Origin: Glaciecola sp047637355
GTDB lineage: Bacteria > Pseudomonadota > Gammaproteobacteria > Enterobacterales > Alteromonadaceae
NCBI GenBank assembly: GCA_047637355.1
Contig: JBLIKA010000002.1
Coordinates: 1 to 64,000, forward strand
DNA: 64,000 bases
Direction: 5' to 3'
Positions within the stretch are counted from its first letter, which is position 1, and every line of letters starts with the position of its first letter. Of this stretch, positions 37,006-45,451 are shown in pieces. Both the position numbers and the translations under genes were made by a program. The notes under the pieces were generated by a model, which saw only the letters and a list, made by a program, of their open reading frames with translations, ran no database searches and had not been told where the DNA came from.

Positions 37006-37833
37006 ATGCATCAAGATATCAATAAGTTATTCCAAGGACTTTGGAATGACTATATTAAAATTACACCGTCTGCGAGCAAGATACATCAATTGCTAGAAGC
37101 CAAAACTGGTCTGCCTGATATTATTAATGATCATATTGCTTTGCGCACTTTCAACCTTGAAAGTGTCAATTTGAATAAGCTGGCAGCGCACTTTCTTGCA
37201 CTTGGTTACGAACGAAAAGGCGATTACGACTTTGCGACGAAAAAGCTAAGTGCACAACACTTTGAACATCCAGATGCTAAGCAACCGAAAGTATTTATTA
37301 GTGAGTTGAGAGTAGACGAACTCAGTGAAGCAGCGCAGGAAATTATTAACAAAATGGTTTCCTGCGTTACTCCTCAGGCCGTTGAAGCCGACAATTTTCT
37401 GTATTCAGGAACACATTGGGCTGTTTCACACGACGACTATAAAACGCTATTGGCCGAATCTGAATATGCAGCCTGGATGGCTGCTTGGGGCTATCGCGCC
37501 AATCACTTCACTGTCAGTGTTAATCACTTCGCTGTTAGTGTTAATCACTTAACTAAAATTGATGACTTAACTGAAGTGAATAATATTTTAAAACAAGCTG
37601 GATTTAAGCTAAATACATCTGGTGGCGAGATAAAGGGCGGAGAAGATGTTTGGCTAGCGCAGTCTTCAACTATGGCTGATTCGTCAGAGGTTGTTTTTGC
37701 TGATTCTACAGTGTCTATTCCTAGCTGTTTTTATGAATTTGCTCAGCGTTATAGAATGGTAAATGGCGAATATTATCAGGGCTTTGTTGCCGCTTCAGCT
37801 GACAAGATTTTTGAAAGTACGAATGCACAATAA
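37006..37833 (+). CDS. DUF1338 (HglS-like) metalloenzyme in the ast operon, with internal 21-bp duplication
   Basis: A 275-residue DUF1338 protein. Characterised larger members (HglS/YdcJ) are Fe(II) 2-oxoadipate dioxygenase/decarboxylases of a VOC-like fold. The N-terminal motif DHIALRTF carries the first expected metal histidine; FEHPD and FISELRVDELS follow. The second histidine motif (ANHFTVSVN) is duplicated: nucleotides 37501-37521 recur at 37522-37542, giving NHFTVSV-NHFAVSV-NHL. The C-terminal FYEFAQRY supplies further conserved residues. It begins 8 bp after astD, so it is presumably part of arginine catabolism. The substrate is unknown; the family is often found after astD in related genera (recalled, not searched). 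Confidence 0.82.
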   Translation: MHQDINKLFQGLWNDYIKITPSASKIHQLLEAKTGLPDIINDHIALRTFNLESVNLNKLAAHFLALGYERKGDYDFATKKLSAQHFEHPDAKQPKVFISELRVDELSEAAQEIINKMVSCVTPQAVEADNFLYSGTHWAVSHDDYKTLLAESEYAAWMAAWGYRANHFTVSVNHFAVSVNHLTKIDDLTEVNNILKQAGFKLNTSGGEIKGGEDVWLAQSSTMADSSEVVFADSTVSIPSCFYEFAQRYRMVNGEYYQGFVAASADKIFESTNAQ

Positions 37834-37842
37834 CTAGCACTG

Positions 37843-37874
37843 GCCAGACTCATTTACGTCAAAATGAGTCTGGC
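37843..37874 (+). terminator. Terminator of the ast operon
   Basis: A 13-bp perfect stem GCCAGACTCATTT / AAATGAGTCTGGC with a 6-nt loop, followed by TTTGCTGTTTT, 10 bp after the last stop codon. It separates the ast operon from the convergent rimK cluster. Confidence 0.9.
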
Positions 37875-37918
37875 TTTGCTGTTTTAATCGCAATCTTTTC
37901 TATCTGCCTGATAATAAT

Positions 37919-38350
37919 TTATGTCTTATTCAGCAAATACTCAAGCTCAGGGTCAACAATAAACCTACCCGCCATGGCCTCGCGTCCAAATAACATCAAG
38001 TAGGTCATTTCAGAGCGATCCGTTAGGGTTAACTGAATTTTCCAACGCTGATCTGCCATCACGATATCTGTTTCAATAACGTAACGCCGCTGACTTGTCG
38101 CTGTAGAACTTTTTACCTTTCGTTGACCTGCTATTTTAGCCTCGCAGCGAATTAACTTTTTTACGTCATGAAAGTCAGGATGAATATCAAATTTTATCCA
38201 TGTGTCGTCGCCAATATCAATTTCTTCAATATTATCAACATGTAAAGATGACGTTGCTGCACCTGTATCAACTCGAACATGCAGTCCTTTGATACCTAAT
38301 TCAGGTAGATCACATAACTCTAAATTACCAACAGTTAATTTTTCATTCAT
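37919..38350 (-). CDS. rimB: RimB-like retropepsin-type protease (Zn_protease family)
   Basis: A 143-residue cytoplasmic protein of the family once named ATP-dependent zinc protease (PF05618). It shows the single aspartyl-protease-like motif VRVDTGAATSSLH and the second conserved block LMLFGREAMAG; retropepsins act as dimers. In Pseudomonas the RimABK system pairs a member of this family with RimK to control poly-glutamylation of ribosomal protein S6. It is the third gene of the minus-strand cluster rimK-deacylase-rimB, 44 bp after the second. The symbol is transferred by context and could be wrong if the target differs. Confidence 0.72.
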   Translation of the reverse strand: MNEKLTVGNLELCDLPELGIKGLHVRVDTGAATSSLHVDNIEEIDIGDDTWIKFDIHPDFHDVKKLIRCEAKIAGQRKVKSSTATSQRRYVIETDIVMADQRWKIQLTLTDRSEMTYLMLFGREAMAGRFIVDPELEYLLNKT

Positions 38351-38394
38351 TTTAGACTTCTCAATGGTAAAAATTAGACGCTCATATCCTTGGC

Positions 38395-39411
38395 TTAATC
38401 AATTACAACCAAATTGTCTTGCAACATCTCAACGTGCTCTGCTACTTCGTCAGGTTTTTTAAAGTAAGCAATGTGATATATGGCTTCCCCCTCCTGCGCC
38501 AATGGTATATTTTGTTTGCCAATAACAACACCGGTGCTTGGAGAATCGATTGTACCTAATAGCTCACCGAATGGGTTGGAAATAATAGCAAGTACGTCCC
38601 CTTTAACCACATGATCCCCCAGTTGTGCCTTATGCATCACAAAACCACTTTCGTTTGCCCTAACCCAACCACTTTGTCTCGCAACAAATGGCTTGATGCG
38701 GTGCCCTACTGACTTAGTTCTGTTTAGCATGCCCACGTGTCGCATTACTTTAATTATGCCCTTCACACCTGCTGAAATTGAAAACTCGTCGTAGCGTAAG
38801 GCTTGTCCCGCTTCGTACAAGAGTACCTTAGCTCCCTCATCTGCCGCAGCTTGCCGCAACGAACCATCTCGGATGTCAGCGTTAAGCAAAACAGGCACAC
38901 CAAATGCCTCTGCCATTTCTAGTGTTGTTGGATCGTCTAGGTTGGCACGTATTTGCGGTAAATTGGAGCGATGTATGGCGCCTGTATGTAGATCGATACC
39001 AAAATCACACTTACTAACTATTTCATCTAGAAATAGACGGGCAATGCGCCCAGCTAGTGAGCCTTTTTTACTGCCCGGAAAGCAACGGTTCAAATCTCTT
39101 CTATCAGGTAAATAGCGGCTCTGATTGAGAACTCCGTAGACATTTACCATTGGTATCGCGATTAATGTGCCACGGATATTTTTGATTGCACGCGTTTTAA
39201 TTAAGCGACTAACAATTTCAATACCATTTAATTCGTCACCATGAATGGCTGCACTCACGAACAACGTCGGTCCTGGGCGCTTACCATGCTGCACAAAGAC
39301 CGGAATACCCATACTCGTGTCGGTATACAATGGAGGCATTTGTAACTGCAAACGTTTCTGTTCACCTGGTTTTATAACTTCCCCACCAATCGTGAAATTT
39401 TCGCGTTTCAT
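38395..39411 (-). CDS. M14-family AstE/aspartoacylase-like deacylase
   Basis: A 338-residue zinc carboxypeptidase-fold protein of the succinylglutamate desuccinylase/aspartoacylase family. Zinc ligands appear in AAIHGDELNG (His, Glu) and GIDLHTGA (His), with a catalytic glutamate in VLLYEAGQ; a C-terminal biotinyl-lipoyl-like barrel (about 245-320) follows, as in this subfamily. It differs from true AstE by this extra barrel. It overlaps nothing but lies 2 bp from rimK, so the two are co-expressed. It could remove acyl or glutamyl groups in concert with RimK; whether it can also fill the AstE role missing from the ast operon is unknown. Confidence 0.82.
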   Translation of the reverse strand: MKRENFTIGGEVIKPGEQKRLQLQMPPLYTDTSMGIPVFVQHGKRPGPTLFVSAAIHGDELNGIEIVSRLIKTRAIKNIRGTLIAIPMVNVYGVLNQSRYLPDRRDLNRCFPGSKKGSLAGRIARLFLDEIVSKCDFGIDLHTGAIHRSNLPQIRANLDDPTTLEMAEAFGVPVLLNADIRDGSLRQAAADEGAKVLLYEAGQALRYDEFSISAGVKGIIKVMRHVGMLNRTKSVGHRIKPFVARQSGWVRANESGFVMHKAQLGDHVVKGDVLAIISNPFGELLGTIDSPSTGVVIGKQNIPLAQEGEAIYHIAYFKKPDEVAEHVEMLQDNLVVID

Positions 39412-39413
39412 GT

Positions 39414-40319
39414 TTAACCTTTACCTATAGTTTTTGTTTTGTTGGGTGTGGCGGTGTTTGCAATGAACTCAATAATCATACTGGCGATATCTTTGCCTGT
39501 AGCAGTTTCGATACCTTCTAGTCCGGGAGACGAATTTACTTCCATAACCATAGGTCCAGTTTTTGAGCGTAAAATATCAACACCACACATATTCAAACCC
39601 ATAGTTTTAGCCGCATCCACAGCTGTTTTTCGTTCAGCAGGAGACAAACGAACAAGGCTTGCTGAGCCACCTCGATGTAAGTTAGAGCGAAATTCGCCCG
39701 GTCCGCCTTGGCGTTTCATTGCTGCAATGACTTTACCGCCAACAACTAAGCATCGGATATCTGCTCCACCGGCTTCTTCAATGTATTCTTGAACCAAAAT
39801 ACTCGCTTTGAGCCCCATAAATGCTTCGATAATGGACTCTGCGACTTTGGTCGTCTCTGCTAATACAACGCCAATACCTTGTGTTCCCTCAAGCAATTTA
39901 ATAACGACTGGCGCACCCCCTACATTTTTAATTAAATCGTCGATTCTGTCGGGGTGGTTAGCAAAGCCAGTTCTGGGCATACCAATACCCTTGCGAGACA
40001 ACAATTGTAACGAACGCAATTTATCTCTTGAACGACTAATAGCTACAGATTCGTTAATTGAATAGGTTCCCATCATTTCGAACTGACGAACAACCGAAGT
40101 CCCGTAAAAAGTAACAGATGCGCCAATTCTTGGAATAACAGCGTCATAACGAGGTAAAGCTTTGCCTTTGTAGCGGACCTGAGGGCGGCTGCTGGTCACG
40201 TCCATGTAGCAATGCATCGTATCGATGACATCAACTTGATGACCTAACTTTTCACCAGCTTCAACAAATCGTCTGGTTGAGTAGAGTCTTGGATTACGTG
40301 ACAAAACGGCAATTTTCAT
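39414..40319 (-). CDS. rimK: RimK-type ATP-grasp glutamate ligase
   Basis: Adds glutamates to the C-terminus of ribosomal protein S6 in E. coli; homologues glutamylate other acceptors. From the ATG at 40319 it has 301 residues (E. coli RimK 300), with GAPVVIKLLEGTQGIGV (ATP-grasp loop), ILVQEYIEEAGGADIR, and the metal site VMEVNSSPGLEGIE. The ATG follows GAAGGA with good spacing; an upstream in-frame TTG is rejected. First gene of the cluster with the M14 deacylase and the RimB-like protease. Confidence 0.92.
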   Translation of the reverse strand: MKIAVLSRNPRLYSTRRFVEAGEKLGHQVDVIDTMHCYMDVTSSRPQVRYKGKALPRYDAVIPRIGASVTFYGTSVVRQFEMMGTYSINESVAISRSRDKLRSLQLLSRKGIGMPRTGFANHPDRIDDLIKNVGGAPVVIKLLEGTQGIGVVLAETTKVAESIIEAFMGLKASILVQEYIEEAGGADIRCLVVGGKVIAAMKRQGGPGEFRSNLHRGGSASLVRLSPAERKTAVDAAKTMGLNMCGVDILRSKTGPMVMEVNSSPGLEGIETATGKDIASMIIEFIANTATPNKTKTIGKG

Positions 40320-40504
40320 AATATTCCTTCGCAATATATTTTAGCGCCACTATATATCGTTAAAATTTGGGTTTGAATAGTTTTATTTGTTTTATTTACT
40401 CTATTTGGTAATACTTGCTTTCGACAATGAGACTAGAATGCACTAATCGTAAGAAAGGCCCAGCCCTCTTATAAAAACGTTAAACGCCTTACTCGGAAAA
40501 CTAA

Positions 40505-41179
40505 ATGTCTGATTTACCTATTATTTCAAATTTTATTACATGGTTTGACAAATATTACATAACGCTATTATGGTCTGGAGGAGTCATTTTTTTGCATATG
40601 ATCATTGTAAAGTGGACATTACCAAAAATAAGAAAGGGCGTAAAAATAAGTAAGCTTACTGAAGACAGCGCCCTAAAAGCCTTTAACATCATGCGTATTA
40701 TTATTGGTACCATGACAGTTGCCACTTTACTTATCGTATGGGGGATAGACTTCTCTGGTCTATTACTCATTTCGACTTCACTTATTACCATTACTGGGGT
40801 CGCTCTGTTCGCAAACTGGTCTTTACTTAGTAATATTACAGCGTACTTCATTCTGTTATTTCAGCCGTCATATAGTCGCGGAAACTTTATTAGAATATTG
40901 GAAGGCGATAATTTTGTTGAAGGTACAATAAGTGAAGTGAATCTTTTTAATATAAAACTCATAACTGAAGACCTCGACATTATAATGTACCCTAACAATA
41001 TATTATTAACGCGCTTAATCATGCTCAATCCGAAAACAAAGCTACAAGGGTTTGGTAAACTAGTTCCTACTGTTATAGTCGAAAATGGCAACGCCGACGT
41101 TATAAATGATAAACTTGCCGATGGCGGTGCTAACAATGAAGAGTTGGGCCGAATTAAAGAAGAAGAGGCTAATAGATAA
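40505..41179 (+). CDS. Small MscS-family mechanosensitive channel
   Basis: A 224-residue inner-membrane protein. Three membrane segments (about 22-40, 64-84, 88-112) precede a beta domain. The pore-helix region GVALFANWSLLSNITAY and the following FQPSYSRGNFIRI correspond to TM3 and the start of the MscS beta domain, and YPNNILLTRLI resembles the conserved beta-domain end. The large C-terminal alpha/beta domain is largely absent, so the protein is shorter than MscS (286). It shares TAATG with the phosphatase-like gene that follows. Its function as an osmotic valve is inferred from the family. Confidence 0.78.
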   Translation: MSDLPIISNFITWFDKYYITLLWSGGVIFLHMIIVKWTLPKIRKGVKISKLTEDSALKAFNIMRIIIGTMTVATLLIVWGIDFSGLLLISTSLITITGVALFANWSLLSNITAYFILLFQPSYSRGNFIRILEGDNFVEGTISEVNLFNIKLITEDLDIIMYPNNILLTRLIMLNPKTKLQGFGKLVPTVIVENGNADVINDKLADGGANNEELGRIKEEEANR

Positions 41180-41712
41180 TGAAATCCATAACCATAATAC
41201 CTCTAATCACGATTTTTTTTGCGTTAGTAAGCTTTTATACCGATGCTCAAACTATAGGTGATGACCCTGCTTTGCAAAACTTAAAAAACTTTCAAGTCAA
41301 CACACCAACAATGGTAAGCGCTGGCTTACCAAACCAGGCCCAGTTTGAAGCGCTTAAAGCAAACGGCGTATTTAATGTTATTGATCTGATCCCAGGGGAC
41401 AGAAGTGAAGAATCAAAGCTGATGAGTACTATGGAATTGCAGTATCAAAATATTGCGGTCGAATGGGACAATCCTACCTTAGAAAATTTTGATGAATACG
41501 TAATTGCTATGCAGCAATTCGAAAAAAATGGAGGAGTCACACTTACTCACTGCAAGCTTAATTGGCGAGGTGCTGTATTCACCTATTTATATAGAGTAAC
41601 CCAGTTGAATGAGCCCGAAGCCGCAGCTAAGAAAGATCTAGATGCTACTTGGCAACCGAATAAGACTTGGCAGCGTTTTATCGACGATATAAAAGAAAAA
41701 TATCCGAGTTAA
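41179..41712 (+). CDS. Exported tyrosine-phosphatase-like protein with CX4R loop
   Basis: A 177-residue protein with a signal peptide (about 1-23, cleavage after TDA) and a dual-specificity-phosphatase-like body. The presumed P-loop is THCKLNWRGA: Cys125 and Arg130 are separated by four residues, whereas classical phosphatases have CX5R. The general acid could be among the aspartates of VIDLIPGDRSEE or EWDNPTLE. I recall related DUF442-type proteins with the same short loop, so this may be a family trait. It is translationally coupled to the MscS-like gene by TAATG. It would act in the periplasm. Confidence 0.65.
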   Translation: MKSITIIPLITIFFALVSFYTDAQTIGDDPALQNLKNFQVNTPTMVSAGLPNQAQFEALKANGVFNVIDLIPGDRSEESKLMSTMELQYQNIAVEWDNPTLENFDEYVIAMQQFEKNGGVTLTHCKLNWRGAVFTYLYRVTQLNEPEAAAKKDLDATWQPNKTWQRFIDDIKEKYPS

Positions 41713-41726
41713 CGTCAGTTGAGCGG

Positions 41727-42233
41727 CTAAAACTCCTTTAAAACTGCCTCATCGTAGCCTTCAGTATTGAGGGTTACATTATACTTTGCCGCTAAACTAT
41801 CAATTTCGGCTTGGTCAATAGCCAATTGATCCATGATGATTAAGTTATCGTCCAACTGCCATAGGAGGCGCGAACCCGCATAACTGTAGTGAATAGCGAG
41901 TAGAGCTTTAACATTACCATCTTCAGCTGCTGTTTTGAGTTTTCTCATTTTACGGTTAATTCTATTAAGTACTTGTTTAAGATCCCAAATATAGGCAACT
42001 TCGGTCATAAAATCGTGAGCCCTATATTTATTTAGCATCAATCCAATGAGTAAACTGGTAATGACAACGCCAGTCAAGTTCCAATGAAAATGGCTGCCAC
42101 TTGCATCAGGAAAAAGCGCGATCAGTAGTTGAGAAATGGCTAAACAGCCAATAGTTAAGGAAATAACACAGGCTACTATTATGTAGTTTAAATGTCGGCG
42201 ATAACGTTTTTTATTAATGTTAATGAGTTGCAT
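41727..42233 (-). CDS. DUF3087 membrane protein
   Basis: A 168-residue protein beginning MQLININKKRYRRHLNYII, with two membrane helices (about 15-38 and 49-66) and a cytoplasmic C-terminal helical domain. The start and layout match DUF3087, a family of Alteromonadales, Vibrio and Pseudomonas; function unknown. It is convergent with the phosphatase-like gene, with only 14 bp between the stops. Confidence 0.68.
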   Translation of the reverse strand: MQLININKKRYRRHLNYIIVACVISLTIGCLAISQLLIALFPDASGSHFHWNLTGVVITSLLIGLMLNKYRAHDFMTEVAYIWDLKQVLNRINRKMRKLKTAAEDGNVKALLAIHYSYAGSRLLWQLDDNLIIMDQLAIDQAEIDSLAAKYNVTLNTEGYDEAVLKEF

Positions 42234-42280
42234 AAATGCCTAAAATGAGATTTTGAAAAAAGGACTGATTACGATAACTA

Positions 42281-42304
42281 AACTATGAAACTATGAAACT
42301 ATGA
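42281..42304. repeat. Three tandem copies of an 8-bp unit
   Basis: AACTATGA is repeated three times without change in the intergenic region between the divergent DUF3087 and CBS-domain genes, 48 bp upstream of the DUF3087 start. Confidence 0.9.
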
Positions 42305-42475
42305 AATCAATATATCACGTCTTTTTGATTTGCCTTCATTATTACTTGCAGAACACCACCCACGCATTAAGTGTTGAACAACTCACAAACATTACATTGT
42401 CTATTTAAGTCAATCTGGCTAAAGTATTAGTGTCAGTAAAAATTATTGATGACATTGCGCTTAGTGAAGATAAAC

Positions 42476-42913
42476 ATGGGTAGTAAAAACTTGAAAATTG
42501 AAGATTTAATGTCGAGAAATGTTATTTCGGTGCACATCGACGATAGGTTAATAAAAGTAAAAGAATTGTTTGAAAAAAATTCATTTCATCATCTTATGGT
42601 TATTAATGACAGAGGTGAACTTGTCGGTGTTATCTCTGATCGCGATTATACCAAAGCTATTCACCCTAATGTCGACATGCCCTCCGCAACGACTAAAGAT
42701 CTTGCTACTTTAAACAAACGAGTGCATCAAATAGTGAAGAGAGATGTTATTTGTATCCCTGAAAATACGTCATTACGCGATGCAATCAAACTGTTTTATA
42801 AAAATAAAATTTCTTGCTTACCTGTTGTGGATAGCAAAAAACAGCCGATTGGTGTGGTCAGTTGGCGTGACTTATTAAGGTGGCTATACGAAAAAGTGAG
42901 CAACACGAGTTGA
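42476..42913 (+). CDS. CBS-pair domain protein
   Basis: About 145 residues made almost wholly of two CBS motifs: LMSRNVISVHIDDRLIKV...LVGVISDRDYTK and HQIVKRDVICIPENTSLRD...PIGVVSWRDLLRW. Such stand-alone pairs bind adenosyl ligands (AMP, ATP, SAM) and act as energy or redox sensors. The start at 42476 follows GAAGAT; an ATG at 42449 in frame would add nine residues and cannot be excluded. It is a single gene between divergent DUF3087 and convergent parC. Partner unknown. Confidence 0.82.
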   Translation: MGSKNLKIEDLMSRNVISVHIDDRLIKVKELFEKNSFHHLMVINDRGELVGVISDRDYTKAIHPNVDMPSATTKDLATLNKRVHQIVKRDVICIPENTSLRDAIKLFYKNKISCLPVVDSKKQPIGVVSWRDLLRWLYEKVSNTS

Positions 42914-42964
42914 GAGCACTCAATGCCTAAAGGTGCAAAAATAAGGCCATCACTGTAATGAAGG

Positions 42965-42996
42965 GACGAACCCTACTAGTCATTAGTAGGTTCGTC
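42965..42996. terminator. Hairpin overlapping the parC stop codon
   Basis: GACGAACCCTACTA - 5 nt - TAGTAGGTTCGTC pairs over 13 bp with one bulge. The left arm contains the parC stop (42976-42978) and the right arm is parC coding sequence. It probably ends transcripts from both convergent genes (CBS and parC), although neither side has a strong T-run. Confidence 0.5.
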
Positions 42997-45303
42997 GTTA
43001 TTTGCTTCTTCAACTTGTTGGTCGGAATTTTTTGGCCCACCAGCTGCTTTTGAATACTCTATTTCAACTGAGTCTACCCGTTGCAGTCCCCGTGGTAACT
43101 TGTTCCCTCTGCGGCCACGTTCGCCTTGGTAATGAGTTAGGTCATTAGCAGTTAAGGTCATTCCTCGCTTACCTGCAAACACCTTAATATCAGCGCCGTC
43201 AGGTACAACGGTTAATACCGTTAAATACTCTTCCCTAGTTTTGACTTTAGCAGACGGAATGTTTATTAACTTATTGCCTTTACCTTTACTTAACACCGGT
43301 AAGTCTTTGAGTGGGAACAGCAACATTCTACCTTCATTGGAAATGCATAAGCACCAGTCAGTTTGCACATTGGTGACCGCTTGCGGGCGAATAACTTTTG
43401 CTGCGCTTGGCAATGAAACAAACGCTTTACCTGCTTTAGCCTTACTTAGCATGTCAGAAAACTTACCAACAAATCCATAACCGGCATCGGAGCCAAAGAG
43501 GTATTGTTGATCATCGGCAGCCATGACGACATGTTCTATATTTTCACCACCCACAATGCTAAAGCGCCCGGTTAAAGGTTCACCCTGACTTCTAGCTGAA
43601 GGCAATGCGTGTGCGTCACAAGAAAATGTTCGACCTGAGGAGTCAATAAAAGCGACAAGTTGCGTACTTCGGCCTTTGGCACTGCAAAGGAATTTATCAC
43701 TCGATTTGTAACTTAGACCTTCGACATCAATGTCATGGCCTTTTGCACAGCGCGCCCAACCTTTATCGGAAACCACGACAGTGACAGCTTCAGATGGAAC
43801 AAGCTCTTTCTCAGAAATGGCTTTTGATTCTGCGCGCTCAACAATAGGACTGCGACGGTCATCACCATAAGTTTGTGCATCTGCTAAAAGTTCTTTCTTG
43901 ATAAGTGTTTTTAAGCGACGCTCAGAACCCAATAACAACTGTAAACCGTCTCGCTCTTTAGCTAACTCTTCTTGCTCACCCGTTATCTTAAATTCTTCAA
44001 GCTTCGCTAAGTGACGGAGTTTTAATTCAAGGATAGCTTCAGCTTGGGTATCTGTGAGTGTAAACCTCTCCATCAAGAAAGGCTTGGGTTTGTCTTCTGT
44101 ACGAATAATGTGAATAACTTCATCAATATTCAAAAATGCAATGAGCAAACCTTCAAGAATGTGTAGGCGCGCAAGTATTTTGTCTAATCGATATTGCAAA
44201 CGGCGCGTTACAGTATCTTTTCTGAATACTAGCCATTCGGTTAAAATAGAGCGCAGGTCTTTAACTTGTGGACGGCCATCAAGACCTATCATGTTGATGT
44301 TTACGCGGTAGCTCTTTTCTAAATCGGTTGTTGCAAATAAGTGCTGCATAAGCTGATGAATATCAACGCGATTAGAACGTGGTGTAATTAACAAACGCGT
44401 TGGATTTTCATGATCTGATTCGTCACGTAAATCGCTAACCATTGGCAATTTTTTAGCCTGCATTTGACCCGCGATTTGCTCTAGCACTTTACCACCAGAA
44501 ACCTGGTGGGGAAGCGCGGTAACTATAATATCTCCACTTTCTTCATGGTAAACGGCACGCATTTTAATTGAACCACGGCCTGTTTCATAAATTTTTTGTA
44601 TGTCACTGCGCGGGGTAATAATTTCAGCGTCAGTTGGGTAATCAGGACCTTGTACATGCTCTAACAATTCGCTCAGTTCAGCACGACTATTATCGAGTAG
44701 CAATGCACAAGCATTGGCTACTTCACGCACATTATGAGGAGGAACATCGGTCGCCATACCAACGGCAATACCTGTAATACCATTAAGCAGAATATGCGGA
44801 AGCCGCGCTGGTAAGACCTTGGGTTCGTTTAGAGTACCGTCAAAGTTTGGCTGCCAGTCTGCGGTACCTTGGCCTAATTCAGTCAATAATATTTCACTGA
44901 ATTTGCTAAGTCGCGATTCCGTATAGCGCATGGCAGCAAAAGATTTAGGATCGTCGGGTGCGCCCCAGTTACCTTGGCCATCAACTAATGGATATCGATA
45001 TGAAAACGGCTGCGCCATTAGCACCATTGCTTCATAACACGCCGAATCACCATGTGGGTGAAACTTACCTAAAACATCACCTACCGTTCTTGCTGACTTT
45101 TTATATTTGGCGTTGTTACTTAGGCCAAGCTCAGACATAGCGTATATAATTCGCCTTTGCACAGGTTTAAGCCCGTCACCGACATGCGGTAATGCTCTGT
45201 CCATGATGACATACATGGAATAGTTAAGGTATGCGTCTTCAGCAAACCGACTTAACGGTAGTTGTTCAATACCGTCAGTATTAATGGTTATTTCATTGCT
45301 CAT
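42976..45303 (-). CDS. parC: DNA topoisomerase IV subunit A
   Basis: Decatenates chromosomes with ParE. The 775 residues match gammaproteobacterial ParC. The catalytic tyrosine is Tyr127 in AAMRYTESRL; the quinolone region HPHGDSACYEAM has Ser87 and Glu91 (E. coli Ser80 and Glu84), the quinolone-sensitive residues. The C-terminal half is the beta-pinwheel. ParE is not adjacent, at least downstream in this window. Its start lies close to the divergent hybrid kinase. Confidence 0.97.
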   Translation of the reverse strand: MSNEITINTDGIEQLPLSRFAEDAYLNYSMYVIMDRALPHVGDGLKPVQRRIIYAMSELGLSNNAKYKKSARTVGDVLGKFHPHGDSACYEAMVLMAQPFSYRYPLVDGQGNWGAPDDPKSFAAMRYTESRLSKFSEILLTELGQGTADWQPNFDGTLNEPKVLPARLPHILLNGITGIAVGMATDVPPHNVREVANACALLLDNSRAELSELLEHVQGPDYPTDAEIITPRSDIQKIYETGRGSIKMRAVYHEESGDIIVTALPHQVSGGKVLEQIAGQMQAKKLPMVSDLRDESDHENPTRLLITPRSNRVDIHQLMQHLFATTDLEKSYRVNINMIGLDGRPQVKDLRSILTEWLVFRKDTVTRRLQYRLDKILARLHILEGLLIAFLNIDEVIHIIRTEDKPKPFLMERFTLTDTQAEAILELKLRHLAKLEEFKITGEQEELAKERDGLQLLLGSERRLKTLIKKELLADAQTYGDDRRSPIVERAESKAISEKELVPSEAVTVVVSDKGWARCAKGHDIDVEGLSYKSSDKFLCSAKGRSTQLVAFIDSSGRTFSCDAHALPSARSQGEPLTGRFSIVGGENIEHVVMAADDQQYLFGSDAGYGFVGKFSDMLSKAKAGKAFVSLPSAAKVIRPQAVTNVQTDWCLCISNEGRMLLFPLKDLPVLSKGKGNKLINIPSAKVKTREEYLTVLTVVPDGADIKVFAGKRGMTLTANDLTHYQGERGRRGNKLPRGLQRVDSVEIEYSKAAGGPKNSDQQVEEANNDEPTND

Positions 45304-45362
45304 AATCGACTTTTATTTATTTTTATTGGATAAAATCAAAAAACTGCTCCGTTACTATGCCA

Positions 45363-45391
45363 TTGACTGGCTAACAGACTGTACATATGAT
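45363..45391 (+). promoter_or_regulatory. Strong sigma-70 promoter of the hybrid kinase gene
   Basis: -35 TTGACT (45363-45368), 17-bp spacer, -10 TATGAT (45386-45391), each one mismatch from consensus. Predicted transcript start near 45398, which rules out kinase starts further upstream for this promoter. Confidence 0.7.
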
Positions 45392-45451
45392 GGCGCAGAA
45401 TCTATATTAGCATCATGGTATATTATTTTTGCATTAAGCATAACAATTCTT

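Noticed and set aside
40320..40334. Upstream TTG start for rimK
   Set aside because: It would consume the GAAGGA ribosome site of the ATG at 40319, and the shorter form matches E. coli length.
43241..43480. Plus-strand frames inside parC, and similar antisense frames in other genes
   Set aside because: Shadows of real genes: no ribosome sites and no independent features.
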